Source: Symbiodinium kawagutii | Lineage: Eukaryota > Sar > Dinophyceae > Suessiales > Symbiodiniaceae | Direction: 5' to 3' | DNA: 64,000 nt | Assembly: GCA_009767595.1 (NCBI GenBank) | Contig: VSDK01013972.1 | Span: 86,158-150,157, forward strand | In this document: one piece after another, positions 23,201 to 34,128 of the stretch | How the letters are laid out: every line of letters begins with the position of its first letter | Position numbering within the stretch: the stretch's first letter is position 1 | Position numbers and translations under genes: made by a program | Notes under the pieces: model-generated | Told to the model about the DNA's origin: nothing | Database searches by the model: none | What the model saw: the letters and a program-made list of their open reading frames with translations, nothing else

Positions 23201-23871
23201 CCAAAATACTGGTACTCCCAAAACCAAGGGTTTCCTATGAAAGTTATACTTATTTTGGTGGGTCATGGGTTACCCCATTTTGGCATATGCCCATATGGTT
23301 AGCTGATGGATATATATGGCTATGGGTCACTATTGAGTATGATATAGTGATGTTATTTGATGTTGGTATATGGTGGCAAGCAGTTGGTGTTATGTTAGTA
23401 TGGATGGTTAGTTCATCGTTCATCAGGATTAGTTGATGGCTAGTTGAATGCTAAGTGGTGAGTTCGTAGTGATGCAGGAAGTGACGGTTGGGTAGACATA
23501 TGTTGATGGCTAGTTGGTAGTTTGTTGATGGTTAGTTGGTGGTTAAGTATGCGGAAGCGGTTGTTAGAGTGCTGACCAGAGGGGTGTTTTTTGGTGGTTA
23601 CTTATGGGTTAATCGATTGTTAGTTGATGGATGGGGTGTTGTGATGGCTGCAATGATGATGCTTGGGATAATGGTGATGATGATTAGGCCATGTTTACTT
23701 GAATTGGGTTGGCCATGGTTGCTTGATAGTTGATGGTCTGTTGTACTTAATGATGGCTTTTTGATGGGTAATTAGTCGTCAATTGGTAGTTGATGGCACT
23801 TAATGATGGTTCACCATAAATAAACCAACCAAACCAACCAATGGACCCATCTATTACACCCCGGTGATCTA

Positions 23872-23948
23872 ACATAGCTGGCTGGAAAATCACCATTTTT
23901 CTGGGGAAACCCTGGGAAATCAGCGATTTCACTGGTGGATTTTCCATT
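23872..23948. repeat. Family E element (two copies in window)
   Basis: CATAGCTGGCTGGAAAATC at the left, GGATTTTCCATTGCTATG at the right, with GGAAACCCTGGGAAATCAG inside. A related copy is at about 62537-62622. Confidence 0.55.
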
Positions 23949-23982
23949 GCTATGTCTGATCACCAGAGTGTACCCAAGCCAT

Positions 23983-24146
23983 ATACAAGGTGGGCCCCCC
24001 AGTTATAACTTGGTTTATGTTCGGCCATTTAACAAGCTAGTTATAAGTATACCATTTGCCTGGTACTTACCCTAGTGAACTAACCCAACGACTATAAACC
24101 ATAATTATAACTGGTATAGCTGGTAAACGGGGCCCACCTGGTAGAT
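23983..24146 (+). repeat. Family D element
   Basis: Left tip ATACAAGGTGGGCCCCCCAG, right tip CGGGGCCCACCTGGTAGATA, with internal ATTTAACAAGCTAG. Confidence 0.6.
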
Positions 24147-24207
24147 ATATCAACCATACTATAACTATAACTATCATAGATATAACCATAGCTGGTAGTT
24201 ACACTAG

Positions 24208-24333
24208 TTACAAGGTGGGGCCCCTTAGTTGGCTAACTTAGGTTATAACTAGGGTAACTACCAGCTATGGTAGATATAACTATAGTTAAATGGCTTATTA
24301 ATCAACTTATAACTAGGGGGGCCCACCTTGTAG
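24208..24333 (+). repeat. Family D element
   Basis: Left tip TTACAAGGTGGGGCCCCTTA, internal AACTACCAGCTATGGTAGAT, right tip GGGGGGCCCACCTTGTAG. Confidence 0.75.
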
Positions 24334-24400
24334 AACTGGTGAACGGGGCCCAAGCCATCTATTCCCCAAGCATAGCCACCAAGCCACTCCGCACCACAAG

Positions 24401-24477
24401 GCCTCCTCTCTGCGGCCGACCTCGCCAAGCGCGACGCCATGGGCTGCAGTTGTTTGCATCGGGCCGCACGCACCGGG
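24401..24477 (+). CDS. Ankyrin repeat a exon (unit 2)
   Basis: Acceptor CCACAAG at 24399-24400. With the carried G it reads GLLSAADLAKRDAMGCSCLH then RAARTG, ending at ACCGGG/GTGCCG in phase 0. KRDAMGCSCLHRAARTG is the first half of a canonical ANK repeat, and the next exon supplies the second helix. The matching repeat in unit 3 is DMRGRTCLHRAARSG at about 51.7 kb. Minus-strand ORFs here are shadows. Confidence 0.8.
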
Positions 24478-25570
24478 GTGCCGGAGGCGCGTGCCGGGGT
24501 CACACATGGGACCAGGCTTAGCTGCTGGGAAGCATGGGGAACTGCTATGGATTCACCGGTGGTGAATGGTAGATGAATGGGTTGTGAATGGTGAGTGGTA
24601 GGTGAATCAATGGTAAATCAGAGGTGAACATGGAGCAATGTGGAAAATGAGAGGTGAACATGGAGAAAATATAGTCGTGAGTTTGTGGTGGCGAATCTAT
24701 GGTGAATGGTGGCGACAACCATGCGAAAAAGAACATGGTGAATGATGGTTCATGTAGAACGGTTGACTGCTGGTGAATGATTTTGGGTAATGATGGCTGG
24801 TAAATGTGATGGTTGAACACTGGCGATAGTCAATGCTGGTTGAGATGATGAGATGATGATACAATGTTTGAGAGCGCTTGGTGACAGTTTGATCATAGCC
24901 ATTGATGGTTAATCATGGTTCGATACCAGGGGTAAGTATTTTCAACTATGATTTGCTGCGGTGAATGATGAATTACCGGTTGCTAGGAATACAATGGTCA
25001 ATGGTGTTTTGTTTGATGGCTGACTATGAGCAATCATAGGGAATAATAACCACTAGGGTTGAAAGTAAATCATGGATTTCATGGATGATTGTGATGTTTC
25101 ATAGTGGTTGATCCATGGTGAATAAATGTGATTGATGTTGGTTACTCCTGGTGAGGATTGATCGGTTGCTGACGTTTCTGGTTTTGAGGGTGAAGACTGA
25201 TTGCCGATGGTGAACGGTCTATTGTAGGGAATAGCAACCAACAATCACAGCGACAGGGCAATCATACTCACTTAAAAGTTCGCCATCGGACGTAACACCG
25301 CACAATGATAGGCGGGAATGTGATGCAATATACCAATTTCATAGGGTCACATGCTATGCACCAACTCAGCAAAGTTGTAAAACATACGACTCATCATTCA
25401 ATAGAAGATGATCATTCAACTGGCTTCGTTCAATAGCCATATGTAGCCGAGTTTGCTGGGTAGTTTCCCCATGGTTTCCCCATGGTTTCCCCATGATGAC
25501 CAGCGAGTTGGCGGGTGTTGAGGGTACCACCAGTTTCCCCAAGGGTGAAAACCAGGGCACGAAACGGTAG
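24478..25570. other. Probable intron
   Basis: 24540-25060 is dominated by GGTGAATGGTAGATGAATGG and GTGAACATGGAG words (downstream-of-exon pattern). 25456-25495 holds three copies of a CCATGGTTTCCC unit. No further exon was seen. Confidence 0.5.
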
Positions 25571-25638
25571 GCGGTGTGTGCGGTGGTGAAGTTGGGAAAC
25601 TTCGAGGAGAAGGATTTCATGGCGACTCGGGCGAGCTG
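25571..25638 (+). CDS. Ankyrin second-helix exon (unit 2)
   Basis: Acceptor AAACGGTAG, phase 0; reads AVCAVVKLGNFEEKDFMATR-AS, ending at AGCTG/GTGAAC in phase 2. Joined to the preceding exon it gives CLHRAARTG-AVCAVVKLGNF, a well-formed ANK repeat across the splice junction. The larger minus-strand ORF over this region (25366-25761) is judged a shadow because the + frame has paired splice sites and phase continuity. Confidence 0.65.
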
Positions 25639-25703
25639 GTGAACAGGAGCAGGTGAGTTGCTGGTGAAATGATGGGGTTGATGAAGGGTGAATGAATGGT
25701 CAA

Positions 25704-25808
25704 CTGGTTGGTGGTTGGATTTAATTGACATGTTTTTGTTTTCCCTAGTAATCATTAACACATGGTTGGTTGACTAATATTTTTTAAAGGGTTGAAACCA
25801 CCAACCAG
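25704..25808 (+). repeat. Family B element
   Basis: Left CTGGTTGGTGGTTGGATTTA, then TTTTCCCTAGTAATCATTAA, right GTTGAAACCACCAACCAG. Confidence 0.8.
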
Positions 25809-26059
25809 TCAATGAACGGGTACTGAATGGTTGAAGGGTTGATGATTTTTAAGAATGATTAATGAAGAGTTAAGGATTGGTTAAGCATCGAGCATAGTGG
25901 TCAGTGAATGATGACTTGCTAGTGGTTGATACTCATGGTCAAGAATGGCGAATTAATGATTTGTTGCTGGTGATTGGTACTCTTGGTTAAGAATTGCTCG
26001 TTCCTTTGATACTGTGGCTTCCTGATGGTTAAAGATGGTCAATGGTTATGACCGTATAT

Positions 26060-26163
26060 GGGTGCTTCTCAAAGTACTCAAATCATCCAGTTGATGAACC
26101 ATTCATAGTAATAAACAATATTTTTGTTTTGGGGCGGGGTCCCCTATTTCAAGAAACCCTCTA
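26060..26163 (+). repeat. Family A element
   Basis: Left GGTGCTTCTCAAAGTACTCA (decayed), right GGGGTCCCCTATTTCAAGAA. Confidence 0.6.
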
Positions 26164-26466
26164 CCCCTGCTGTACCATCATTCACCACAGTTTTCCCTGT
26201 GATTGGTGGCTATTATTCCCCATCATTGTTGGTTAACATTGACGCGTATCCAATGGGGACAAGTTCACCAAGAATTTCAGACGTCTCGGGTGAAGTGACC
26301 CCCAGCCATATGTTCTTTTTTTGGCAAAGGTTGATCTATTACCTAGTCCATATAACTACGAATAGTCGTTAACTAATAGTAACTGATTATATGATTTTAA
26401 TAGCAGTTACCACTAGTAACGGTTCTATTAATAGTATCATGGTTGATCATGACGGTGAACGATGAG

Positions 26467-26521
26467 CGCCTTTTCGCTGGGCCTCCGGACTGCAGCGTGT
26501 GGCGCATGCGTGCGCACGCTT
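26467..26521 (+). CDS. Probable ankyrin-like exon (unit 2)
   Basis: Acceptor CGATGAG at 26465-26466. With TG carried from the previous exon it reads CAFSLGLRTAACGACVRTL. LRTAACGACVRTL fits an ANK helix-turn-helix. The next exon starts in phase 0, so the donor is either TGC/GTGCGC (26509) or a GC donor CTT/GCTGAC (26521). The second keeps the helix and is preferred, but weakly. Confidence 0.42.
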
Positions 26522-26587
26522 GCTGACATATTTTATGGCTGACAGAGGGTATCATTTGGTGATGGTTCTCAAGCCACCTAAGTACAA

Positions 26588-26708
26588 TCATGTGGCTATG
26601 GGTCAATATTAACCAACCAATAATGGGGGATAATGACGAACAATGACAAGGGAAACCATGGTTAATGATAGGGGAACCAGGGGTACGGGGTTTTGACCCA
26701 CAGCCATG
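26588..26708 (+). repeat. Family C element, best-preserved copy
   Basis: Left GTGGCTATGGGTCAATATTA, right CGGGGTTTTGACCCACAGCC. A good reference copy for the family. Confidence 0.8.
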
Positions 26709-27230
26709 TCTTCCCTAATTTTCGTGTTTACCCTGATCCTCTAGTTATAACCTAAGTTGACTAACTGAGAGGTACCACTCTAAATCACTTTCGAGCACAA
26801 CATCAACCATTGCGAGTACTGTTGTCAAGCACGGACCAGATCAACCAGCACTAGCACAACATCAGCCACTATCAACCATGATTAAGCCGATCAACTCTAA
26901 ACACCAAAACCATCAGTAAAACCACCATCAAAAACACCATAAAAACCACCAGTATAACATAGTATAACCATCGTTAAAACCGCCATGAACCACAGTTCTT
27001 GTTCACAATGATTTATGGCTAACCATGGGTAAGCTGTTGGTTAATTAGCTGATTTTGGTGAATGGACCATTTTTACAACCCTTAAGCATAGCTAATCATA
27101 GATACAACTACTATTAACCACCATGAACTAGCACTTGCATCCATGAATAACTCACCATTAACCATGGATAAACTGCTGTTCTTGGATGGTACATGGTTTT
27201 TAAAACCGATGAATTTTGGACGAATATCAT

Positions 27231-27412
27231 CTGGTCGGTGGTTTAAGCATTTTTTTGATTTTCCCAAATGTATCACCAAGTGTTGGTTGGTTGCTTGCTT
27301 GCTTGCTTGCTTGGTTGCTTGCTTGCTTGTTTGCTTGGTTGATTGGTTGATTGGTTGGTTAGGTGGTTGGTTGACACATATTTTCCATAGGGGTAGTTCA
27401 ATCACCACCCAG
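27231..27412 (+). repeat. Family B element with internal TTGC/TTGG expansion
   Basis: Left CTGGTCGGTGGTTTAAGCAT, right GTTCAATCACCACCCAG. The ATGGTTGGTTGA position has grown into about 75 bp of GCTTGCTTGCTTGG and GATTGGTTGG repeats, so it is nearly twice the normal length. Its right end is 27 bp before the next exon. Confidence 0.75.
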
Positions 27413-27438
27413 TCATCAGTTGCTGGGCCGAAGCCTAG

Positions 27439-27507
27439 GCCGTTGACACCGATGGCTGGAGCGTGCTGCACCATGCGGCTGCCGCGGGCAGTGGGCCATG
27501 CATGGAG
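27439..27507 (+). CDS. Ankyrin repeat b exon (unit 2)
   Basis: Acceptor AAGCCTAG, phase 0. Reads AVDTDGWSVLHHAAAAGSGP-CME over 23 codons and ends at GAG/GTGGGG in phase 0. D-T-D-G-W-S-V-L-H-H-A-A-A-A-G is a textbook ANK start. The next exon continues with VLLQLC, completing the second helix. The unit 3 counterpart is GRNVLHHAVLSDD at 54.0 kb. Confidence 0.82.
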
Positions 27508-28192
27508 GTGGGGGGGTGGCAGGTCACCAGGGATGTGGTAGTTCATGGGGTGAGACTGTTGCAGGATACCAGTTGGCTTTGACTATAGTTATACTTATGG
27601 ATATGAAGTCATATTGAAATTAATGAATTGCTAGATATGAATAGATTTACTATATTTAGTTCATAATATTTCATGTACGTCTTATTGCAATGAAGTAACA
27701 TTGAAGATGCATAAATGTATGTATACATTTATTTATGGATAGGTAGATAGATCGATTTATTGATGTGTTTTTATCATGTATTTTATAATGTATTTATAAC
27801 ATTTCTTCATGCACCTAAAACTATGCTGAGTCAACATTTCGGGGAGCTGGTTCCCTGATTGAAAACCTGTCAATGATATGATTGTTTTTATGATCATTGC
27901 TTGTCCCTGTTGATAGTTTGTTTATACTGGGAGATAAACAGGGTTTATCCATTGCAGGATGCCTGTTGGGAGATCCCTTTTCATAAGCCATCCTCAAGCC
28001 AACGAGCTCAACAGCTTTAGATCTACATCGTCAGGAACCATGAAGGTGACGTTGTCAATGGTGGCCAGTTTATGCAGGTTTGGTTTTTGGAAAATCCCTA
28101 AGAGCAAAGAGCAGGATCACAGTTCGCAAAGAGAAACTCTGCGCAGTGAAACGGACGAATCAATGGGCAAGGAAAACTGACAAAAACTCATT

Positions 28193-28292
28193 TGGTGGTT
28201 TCTCAAAATAGGGGTACCCCCAAATCATCCATTATTAACCATTTATAGTAATAAACCAGCTATTTTTGGGGCCTCCTATTTTGAGAAACACC
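28193..28292 (+). repeat. Family A element, well preserved
   Basis: Left TGGTGGTTTCTCAAAATAGG, right CTCCTATTTTGAGAAACACC. Near-perfect terminal inverted repeats over about 17 bp. Confidence 0.82.
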
Positions 28293-28414
28293 CATTTTGT
28301 CAAAATTGCCATGCAAAGCTTAGACGATTGACTTTCCCGTTGGATCAGGATATCCCAGGAATGATTTTCGAGGGGCACCTCGTAGATCCAACTCTTAGGG
28401 GTACGAATCAACGG

Positions 28415-28417
<3 letters not shown>

Positions 28418-28498
<81 letters not shown>

Positions 28499-28500
28499 CC
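28418..28500. repeat. Trinucleotide/hexanucleotide microsatellite
   Basis: About 12 AAC units followed by AGCAAC units. It gives polythreonine or polyalanine in translation. Confidence 0.95.
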
Positions 28501-28529
28501 GACAACAAACTGACCACCAGTATCAACGG

Positions 28530-28660
28530 TTACAAGGTGGGCCCCCAACCACTTAGGTTAGTTGGGTTATAACTCATCTAAGTAGGGTTAACTGCCAGTT
28601 GTAGGGGATATAATCGGATATAACCCAACTTGTAAGTGCTTGGGGGCCCACCTTGTATAG
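28530..28660 (+). repeat. Family D element
   Basis: Left TTACAAGGTGGGCCCCCAAC, right TGGGGGCCCACCTTGTATAG. The GT one base outside the left tip region and AG at the right end could act as splice sites. Confidence 0.75.
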
Positions 28661-29506
28661 ATTGGCATTGACTGACAGTAATGGTGGCTAGTTGACTATA
28701 ATCATAAGGCGATACTACAGATTGTGGGTTTTTGTTGGCGGACATAGTCTATTCATGTAGCCATGAAGCATCAACCATCATGAACCATCATCAACCATTC
28801 ACTATCCATTAATTCAACATCAACCAAATGTTGGTTCTTGCTGGTGGTTGTTGGGATTAACCATTCACTCATCATTCGCCATGGGCTAAACATCAACTAC
28901 TTGTCGGTTCTGGCTGATTCCTGTTGTTTATATTGCGTATGGGTCAAAGCCCTGGTCCTCGAGCTATTCACATAACATAAATGACCGTTTTCTCGTCTGG
29001 CGGTTGGGACATTCACCTACCAACCTTTTGGGATGGTCAGTTAATATTGACCTGTTGCATCCCATAGCCATATAGTTGATAGATCCGCTATTCTTACGTG
29101 GGTTATTATCCCAGAGTATCAACCATTCACGAGCTAACCGTGATTGCCCACTATTTACTAATATCAACCAATGTTAGTACTTAGCTGGATTCAAGAATTT
29201 GTGTTTACTCATGGAACCAGATAAGTTATAACATGTCAAAAACCATCAAGCCTCTCAACTTCATGTAATAACACAGTTAATTAACTGTTTCCATGAGGAT
29301 GTAACACAGTTATAACATGTCAACAACCACTGCAGTTATAACACGTTTGCTAATTGCTGCTGACAGTGTTAATTGCTGCTAATAAATGTTATAATTGCAC
29401 CAATAATCAGTTTCCCAACAAATCAGCAGCAATGTTTGCAACCAGTTGTTAATTGCTGCTGATTTCTTGGTAAAGAGCCTGACCCTACGCCTGCGCCGCC
29501 GCAGAG

Positions 29507-29550
29507 GTCCTTCTACAGCTCTGTCGTTTACCGCAGGCGGCTGCACCATG
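29507..29550 (+). CDS. Ankyrin second-helix exon (unit 2)
   Basis: Acceptor CGCAGAG at 29505-29506, phase 0. Reads VLLQLCRLPQAAAP plus two bases to donor CCATG/GTTACT (phase 2). Joined to the preceding exon it gives SVLHHAAAAGSGPCMEVLLQ, a complete ANK repeat. The carried bases then join the 32255 exon in frame. The exon is short, so confidence rests on the double phase match. Confidence 0.68.
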
Positions 29551-30385
29551 GTTACTGGTTGGTTGGGAGGGAGCCAGGCCATGGGATATCCAATGGTACC
29601 CATAAGGGCTTTTTCATGCGGGGGAGCAAGGCCTGCTAGGAGTGGCGTGACCAAATGGTAGCATAGGGGTTAGAACCGACCTTAGAACCGATCTTAGAGA
29701 GCTTCTTATTGAGTTTATGGAGGTGGGACCTATCGGTAGCGATTCCTTAGTGAAGAGAACAAGGGACAACAGCTGGGTAACAACAGTGATGCTAGAAACG
29801 ACAATCGGCGAATCTTAGCCATCTTGTAATGGTGGGGGCCCCACCTTGTAATAGGTCAATATAGGTCATATGACGCCGAAATCAACTCAGAAACCTTGAT
29901 TGAATTGTAAACCTGGCTGGTTTGGTGCGGGGAATATTTTTGATTAAGGGAGATGATAGGGCCAATCATGCTTGGTACTATGACTACCGGCTGACGCAAC
30001 TGCCACGGTCAGATTGCCAAACAAAATACATGACGAGTTTCTATAATGATTATAAAGAACCCTAAAGAGGACGTCAATATGCATTAGCATATTCCTTGTG
30101 TGTTTTCCAGGTTCACGATCTCATCATGCATCATGGGATATCCTGAAATGTTATGAGTTATGAGGGTAAAAGCTTATGTAGAAGATTTTTTCAGGTTCTC
30201 ATCTCTATGAATACTCTTGGGGTAGACCCAACCATGGGGAGGATTGTCAAGCATCATGATCTATTACTTGTCATCAGTAATCATCATAAGAAAAACTCAT
30301 CAACCATCAACAAATCATAGTTTAGCCAGCACTGAAGCATTCAGAACTGTGAGTTTGCCCATGATCCTTGCTGCCCATTGTTCGT

Positions 30386-30596
30386 GATCAACGTGATAAG
30401 CACAATGTGAGACCACTATTTACCACTTTTCAGGAGCCAACCAATGATTATCCATCATTGTCAATTAACCAACCACAAATCTACTGTAATGGGTCCTTCA
30501 TAATGTTTAGGAATCGTCAGTCTATGGCTACTAATCATTATAACTATCATCATCATGCTTAGTAATCATCAGCATTTATCCCACTATCATGAACTG

Positions 30597-30658
<62 letters not shown>

Positions 30659-30893
30659 GACAAGCCATTTGGCCAATCCATGGATCAACGTGATAAGCAC
30701 AATGTGAGACCACTATTTACCACTTTTCAGGAGCCAACCAATGATTATCCATCATTGTCAATTAACCAACCACAAATCTACTGTAATGGGTCCTTCATAA
30801 TGTTTAGGAATCGTCAGTCTATGGCTACTAATCATTATAACTATCATCATCATGCTTAGTAATCATCAGCATTTATCCCACTATCATGAACTG

Positions 30894-30955
<62 letters not shown>

Positions 30956-30979
30956 GACAAGCCATTTGGGCAATCAATG
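30386..30979 (+). repeat. 297-bp tandem duplication containing (CAT)n
   Basis: GATCAACGTGATAAGCACAA begins at 30386 and again at 30683. The copies are almost identical and each ends in a (CAT)n tract plus CGACAAGCCATTTGG, implying a recent duplication. Confidence 0.9.
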
Positions 30980-30984
30980 GATAG

Positions 30985-31063
30985 TACGCATCATCATCAT
31001 CAGCATCATCATCATCATCATCATAATCATAAGCATCATCATCATCATCATCATAATCATAAG

Positions 31064-31102
<39 letters not shown>

Positions 31103-31153
31103 AATCATCATCATCACCATCATAATCATAAGCATCATCAGCATCACCATCAC

Positions 31154-31185
<32 letters not shown>

Positions 31186-31190
31186 ACAAT
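30985..31190 (+). repeat. (CAT)n tract with AATCATAAG interruptions
   Basis: A pure and interrupted CAT repeat. It creates polyhistidine, polyserine/isoleucine and polyaspartate frames, none credible as genes. Confidence 0.95.
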
Positions 31191-31239
31191 GACCATTCTT
31201 CCGTTGCCTAGTATTGCTGGTGGTTATCCCCTTATAGTC

Positions 31240-32170
31240 AATCATTATCCACTATGGTTGATCCTCATCAATCCCCAATTAATTCACCATTTTCATCATC
31301 GTGTTTCAATCATCAACCATGGATTCACCATCATAAACCACTATGGTTGTTGATCCTCATCAATCGCTAATTCATTCACCATTTTCATCATCGTGTTTCA
31401 ACCATTAACCATTGATTCACCATCATAAACCACTATGGTTGATCAACTATAACCATCATCCACTATAGTTGATCCTCATCAATCCCTAATTCATTCACCA
31501 TTTTCATCATCGTGTTTCAACCATTAACCATTGATTCACCATCATAAACCACTATGGTTGATCAACTATAACTATCATCCACTATAGTTGATCCTCATCA
31601 ATCCCTAATTCATTCACCATTTTCATCATCGTGTTTCAATCATCAACCATGGATTCACCATCATAAACCACTATGGTTGATCAACTATAACCATCATCCA
31701 CTATAGTTGATCCTCACCAATCCCTAATTCATTCACCATTTTCATCATCGTGTTTCAACCATTAACCATTGATTCACCATCATAAACCACTATGGTTGAT
31801 CAACTATAACCATCATCCACTATAGTTGATCCTCACCAATCCCTAATTCATTCACCATTTTCATCATCGTGTTTCAACCATTAACCATTGATTCACCATC
31901 ATAAACCACTATGGTTGATCAACTATAACCATCATCCACTATAGTTGATCCTCACCAATCCCTAATTCATTCACCATTTTCATCATCGTGTTTCAACCAT
32001 TAACCATTGATTCACCATCATAAACCACTATGGTTGATCAACTATAACCATCATCCACTATAGTTGATCCTCATCAATCCCTAATTCATTCACCATTTTC
32101 ATCATCGTGTTTCAATCATCAACCATTGATTCACCATCATAAACCACTATGGTTGATCAACTATAGTCAT
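31240..32170 (+). repeat. 119-bp satellite, about eight copies
   Basis: GATCCTCATCAATCCCTAAT recurs at 31471, 31590, 31709, 31828, 31947 and 32066, exactly 119 bp apart, with an earlier shorter unit at 31260-31352. Each unit contains both CACTATGGTTGATCAACTAT, itself dyad-like (GGTTGATCAAC), and TTTTCATCATCGTGTTTCAA. Confidence 0.92.
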
Positions 32171-32254
32171 CATTAATCATTAACCACTATAATTGATCAT
32201 CATCAACTGGTAACTAGTACTCATCATTTGTCCTTCGCCTCGACGCCACGAAAG

Positions 32255-32360
32255 CGTGGCCGGTTTCGTGGTGCACCAGGAGACCTTCATCTTCACGGAC
32301 CACTGGGGTCGGACCCCCGTGCACATCGCCGCAGAGAACGACAGTAGCGAGGTCATCCAG
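32255..32360 (+). CDS. Ankyrin repeat c exon (unit 2)
   Basis: Acceptor CCACGAAAG, two bases carried in. Reads VAGFVVHQETFIFTDHWGRT then PVHIAAENDSSEVIQ, ending at CAG/GCGAGG, a GC donor in phase 0; GAG/GTCATC nine bases earlier is the alternative. TDHWGRTPVHIAAEN is a canonical ANK start, and the next exon adds VLGKHEAPLH. The unit 3 counterpart is GDSWHMTPVHLA at 55.8 kb. Confidence 0.82.
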
Positions 32361-33525
32361 GCGAGGGCCTCGAAGCAACGAAGCACTCCGAAGCTCAGGT
32401 GGAAGGTTGACCAACCATGGTGGTCAATGAGGGTGAAACATGGTGGTTAAGTGGTGGTTAATGGTGGTGAAACATGGTGGTTAAGTGGTGGTTTAGTGGG
32501 TGATATGATGGTTGACACTGGATCACATGGGTGAAAAATGTTGGTGAAGTGGTGGTTAATGGTGATATATGGTGATATATGGTGATATTATGGATAGTTG
32601 ATGGTTAAAGGGGTGGATTTATAGCTGCTACCTTAGCTTTTTAGGCTTTCTGGAATATGATTGATTTACCATATGGCCACTAAAAGTTAGACTTTTAGCA
32701 AGGAATCTAGAGGCCACCCAATTAAGGTGGTCCATATAATCAACTATGGTTGATTAATCAATGTTAGAAATTGTTGATTGATAGTGGATATCAATGATGG
32801 TTGGTTCACACCAGGCCAGGCCCGGCGGGCCCGGCGGACGCATTGCTTGAATTCAAGTCTGAATCAGATTGGTTTAATTTTTGTAGATGACTTGTCACCA
32901 AGACTCAGTCATGAGACAATACTACATGTCACAACCCATCTTGCTATCCTCAGTGGCTTATCGCCCTTGCCCTTGGCTTGTCAGGAAATTGACCCCGAAA
33001 CAACGACTGCCTAAAAGCACAACCTATAATTTGCAGGTTTGCTCGCCCATGGCGCTAGATACAAATTGTTGTGATGGTTAATCATGGCTTACAACCTAGA
33101 TGATGTAGCCCCTAATTGATCCAGATTGTGTATGCTATAAAGTCATTCTAACATGACAATTTGGGGCTACACCATCGAGGCTGTAAGTCATGATAAGCCA
33201 TCATTAACACCGTTTGGGACACCATGCTGTTCGTTTTTATTCACAATGTCTTTTGATCGCGATCAGTTAACAATAATAATTCATGTAGAAGACTATTGAT
33301 GATAATCCTTCATATCCAGTTCATATTTCTCAACTAATATGTTATTAATAAACCATTTGTTTGAAGGATCAATATCCACTTATGAAGGTGTAAACTATTA
33401 ACAATATAGTTATTTAGCAGGTAATATTCACTTATTGTCAACTAATTACTAACCACCTACCTGATTTGAGCTTCCAAACTCAGCCAACCGGTGAACTGCT
33501 TGCAGGGTTCCTGGGTTGGTTGCAG
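32361..33525. other. Probable intron
   Basis: The 5' end (32400-32600) is strongly GGTGGTTAATGGTGG-rich. Palindromic AATTGGGGCTACACCATCGAG / GATGATGTAGCCCC-type segments surround 33090-33200: CTAGATGATGTAGCCCCTAA at left and GGGGCTACACCATCGAGG at right, a short inverted repeat. No exon was seen. Confidence 0.45.
33090..33200. repeat. Unclassified inverted repeat (about 100 bp)
   Basis: CTTACAACCTAGATGATGTA then GCCCCTAA at the left; TTTGGGGCTACACCATCGAG then GCTGTAAG at the right. It has the design of a short inverted-repeat element but matches none of families A-E. Confidence 0.55.
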
Positions 33526-33599
33526 GTTTTGGGCAAGCACGAAGCGCCATTGCATGCGACCATGGGACGGCCTGTGTCACTTGTCGCGGCCGTGGCTGG
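33526..33599 (+). CDS. APLH exon following ANK repeat c (unit 2)
   Basis: Acceptor GGTTGCAG, phase 0. Reads VLGKHEAPLHATMGRPVSLV then AAVAG, ending at GCTGG/GTAAAG, a good donor, in phase 2. Spliced to the previous exon it gives ENDSSEVIQVLGKHEAPLH, a typical ANK second helix and turn. The block APLHATMG parallels APLHLPMG at 8.9 kb and APLGVPM at 60.6 kb. Minus ORFs (33449-33697) are shadows. Confidence 0.72.
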
Positions 33600-33636
33600 G
33601 TAAAGCCGTGCGTTGCCTGAGATGTAAACATGGGAT

Positions 33637-33790
33637 AGGTGGCGAGTTGGGTCAATGTTAACCAACCAACAGTGGGGGTCAAGCAGTTAACCATCAAGTT
33701 TACGGCTTAGAATGACCAACCAAATCATAGGGAAAACGAGCTGGTTAATGCTAGGGGAACCAGGGTAGGGGGTTTTGACCCACAGCCATA
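33637..33790 (+). repeat. Family C element
   Basis: Left GTGGCGAGTTGGGTCAATGT, right GGGGTTTTGACCCACAGCCA. Confidence 0.72.
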
Positions 33791-34010
33791 TAACCATAAT
33801 TTCCAGGGGGGAACATAATATTGGATGATTATATATATATATATATATGGAACTAATATAGTATCATATAGTATTATAACCATTATATGATTAATATGGT
33901 TGCTAGTGGTTAGTGGGTCATAATGGTGAATAGAAACTAACAACATGCTTAATAGTGGTTAATGATAGGGGATGATGAGCAACAATAGTGGCAAAAAGGT
34001 TAAACAACTA

Positions 34011-34128
34011 CTGGTTGGTGGTTGGATTCACATTTTGCTTATTTTCCCAAACATAATCAATTATTAACAATTTTTTGGTTGACAAACGAATGCGCATATT
34101 TTTCATGGGTTGTTCAGCCACCAACCAG
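34011..34128 (+). repeat. Family B element
   Basis: Left CTGGTTGGTGGTTGGATTCA, right GTTCAGCCACCAACCAG. Confidence 0.78.

Larger units (their letters stand above)
22572..24400. other. Probable intron
   Basis: The 5' part has GGTTAATGGGTAATAA repeats (22680-22930). Then come a partial family C (22974-23070), family A (23090-23200), TGTTGATGGTTAGTTGG-type DNA (23400-23780), a family E palindrome (23872-23948) and two family D elements (23983-24146, 24208-24333). The last ends 67 bp before the exon. Confidence 0.5.
25639..26466. other. Probable intron
   Basis: Contains family B (25704-25808) and family A (26060-26163). 25640-26050 carries GGTTGATGATTTTTAAGAAT-type, G-over-C skewed repeats. Confidence 0.5.
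26522..27438. other. Probable intron
   Basis: Contains family C (26588-26708) and an expanded family B (27231-27412). AAAACCACCATCAAAAACACC-type repeats (first 20 bases) fill 26880-26990. Confidence 0.5.
27508..29506. other. Probable intron
   Basis: Contains family A (28193-28292), an (AAC)n and (AGCAAC)n microsatellite (28418-28500) and family D (28530-28660). 27950-28180 has an open frame behind TTGCAG, but it interrupts a good phase-0 join and was not accepted. 28760-28900 is rich in CATCAACCATCATGAACC. Confidence 0.5.
29551..32254. other. Probable intron filled by satellites
   Basis: Holds the right half of a family D (29836-29857), a 297-bp direct duplication (30386-30979), long (CAT)n tracts and a 119-bp satellite (31240-32170). 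All have the AACCATCATCA strand bias upstream of the next exon. Confidence 0.55.

Noticed and set aside
25366..25761. 131-codon minus ORF
   Set aside because: Spans low-complexity GGTTTCCCCAT repeats and a family B element; the + strand exon inside it has paired splice sites and fits the chain.
27959..28180. Open frame behind a good TTGCAG acceptor
   Set aside because: Using it would break the phase-0 join between GPCME and VLLQLC that makes a canonical ANK repeat.
30852..31211. Polyhistidine, polyaspartate and polyisoleucine ORFs
   Set aside because: Translations of a (CAT)n microsatellite.
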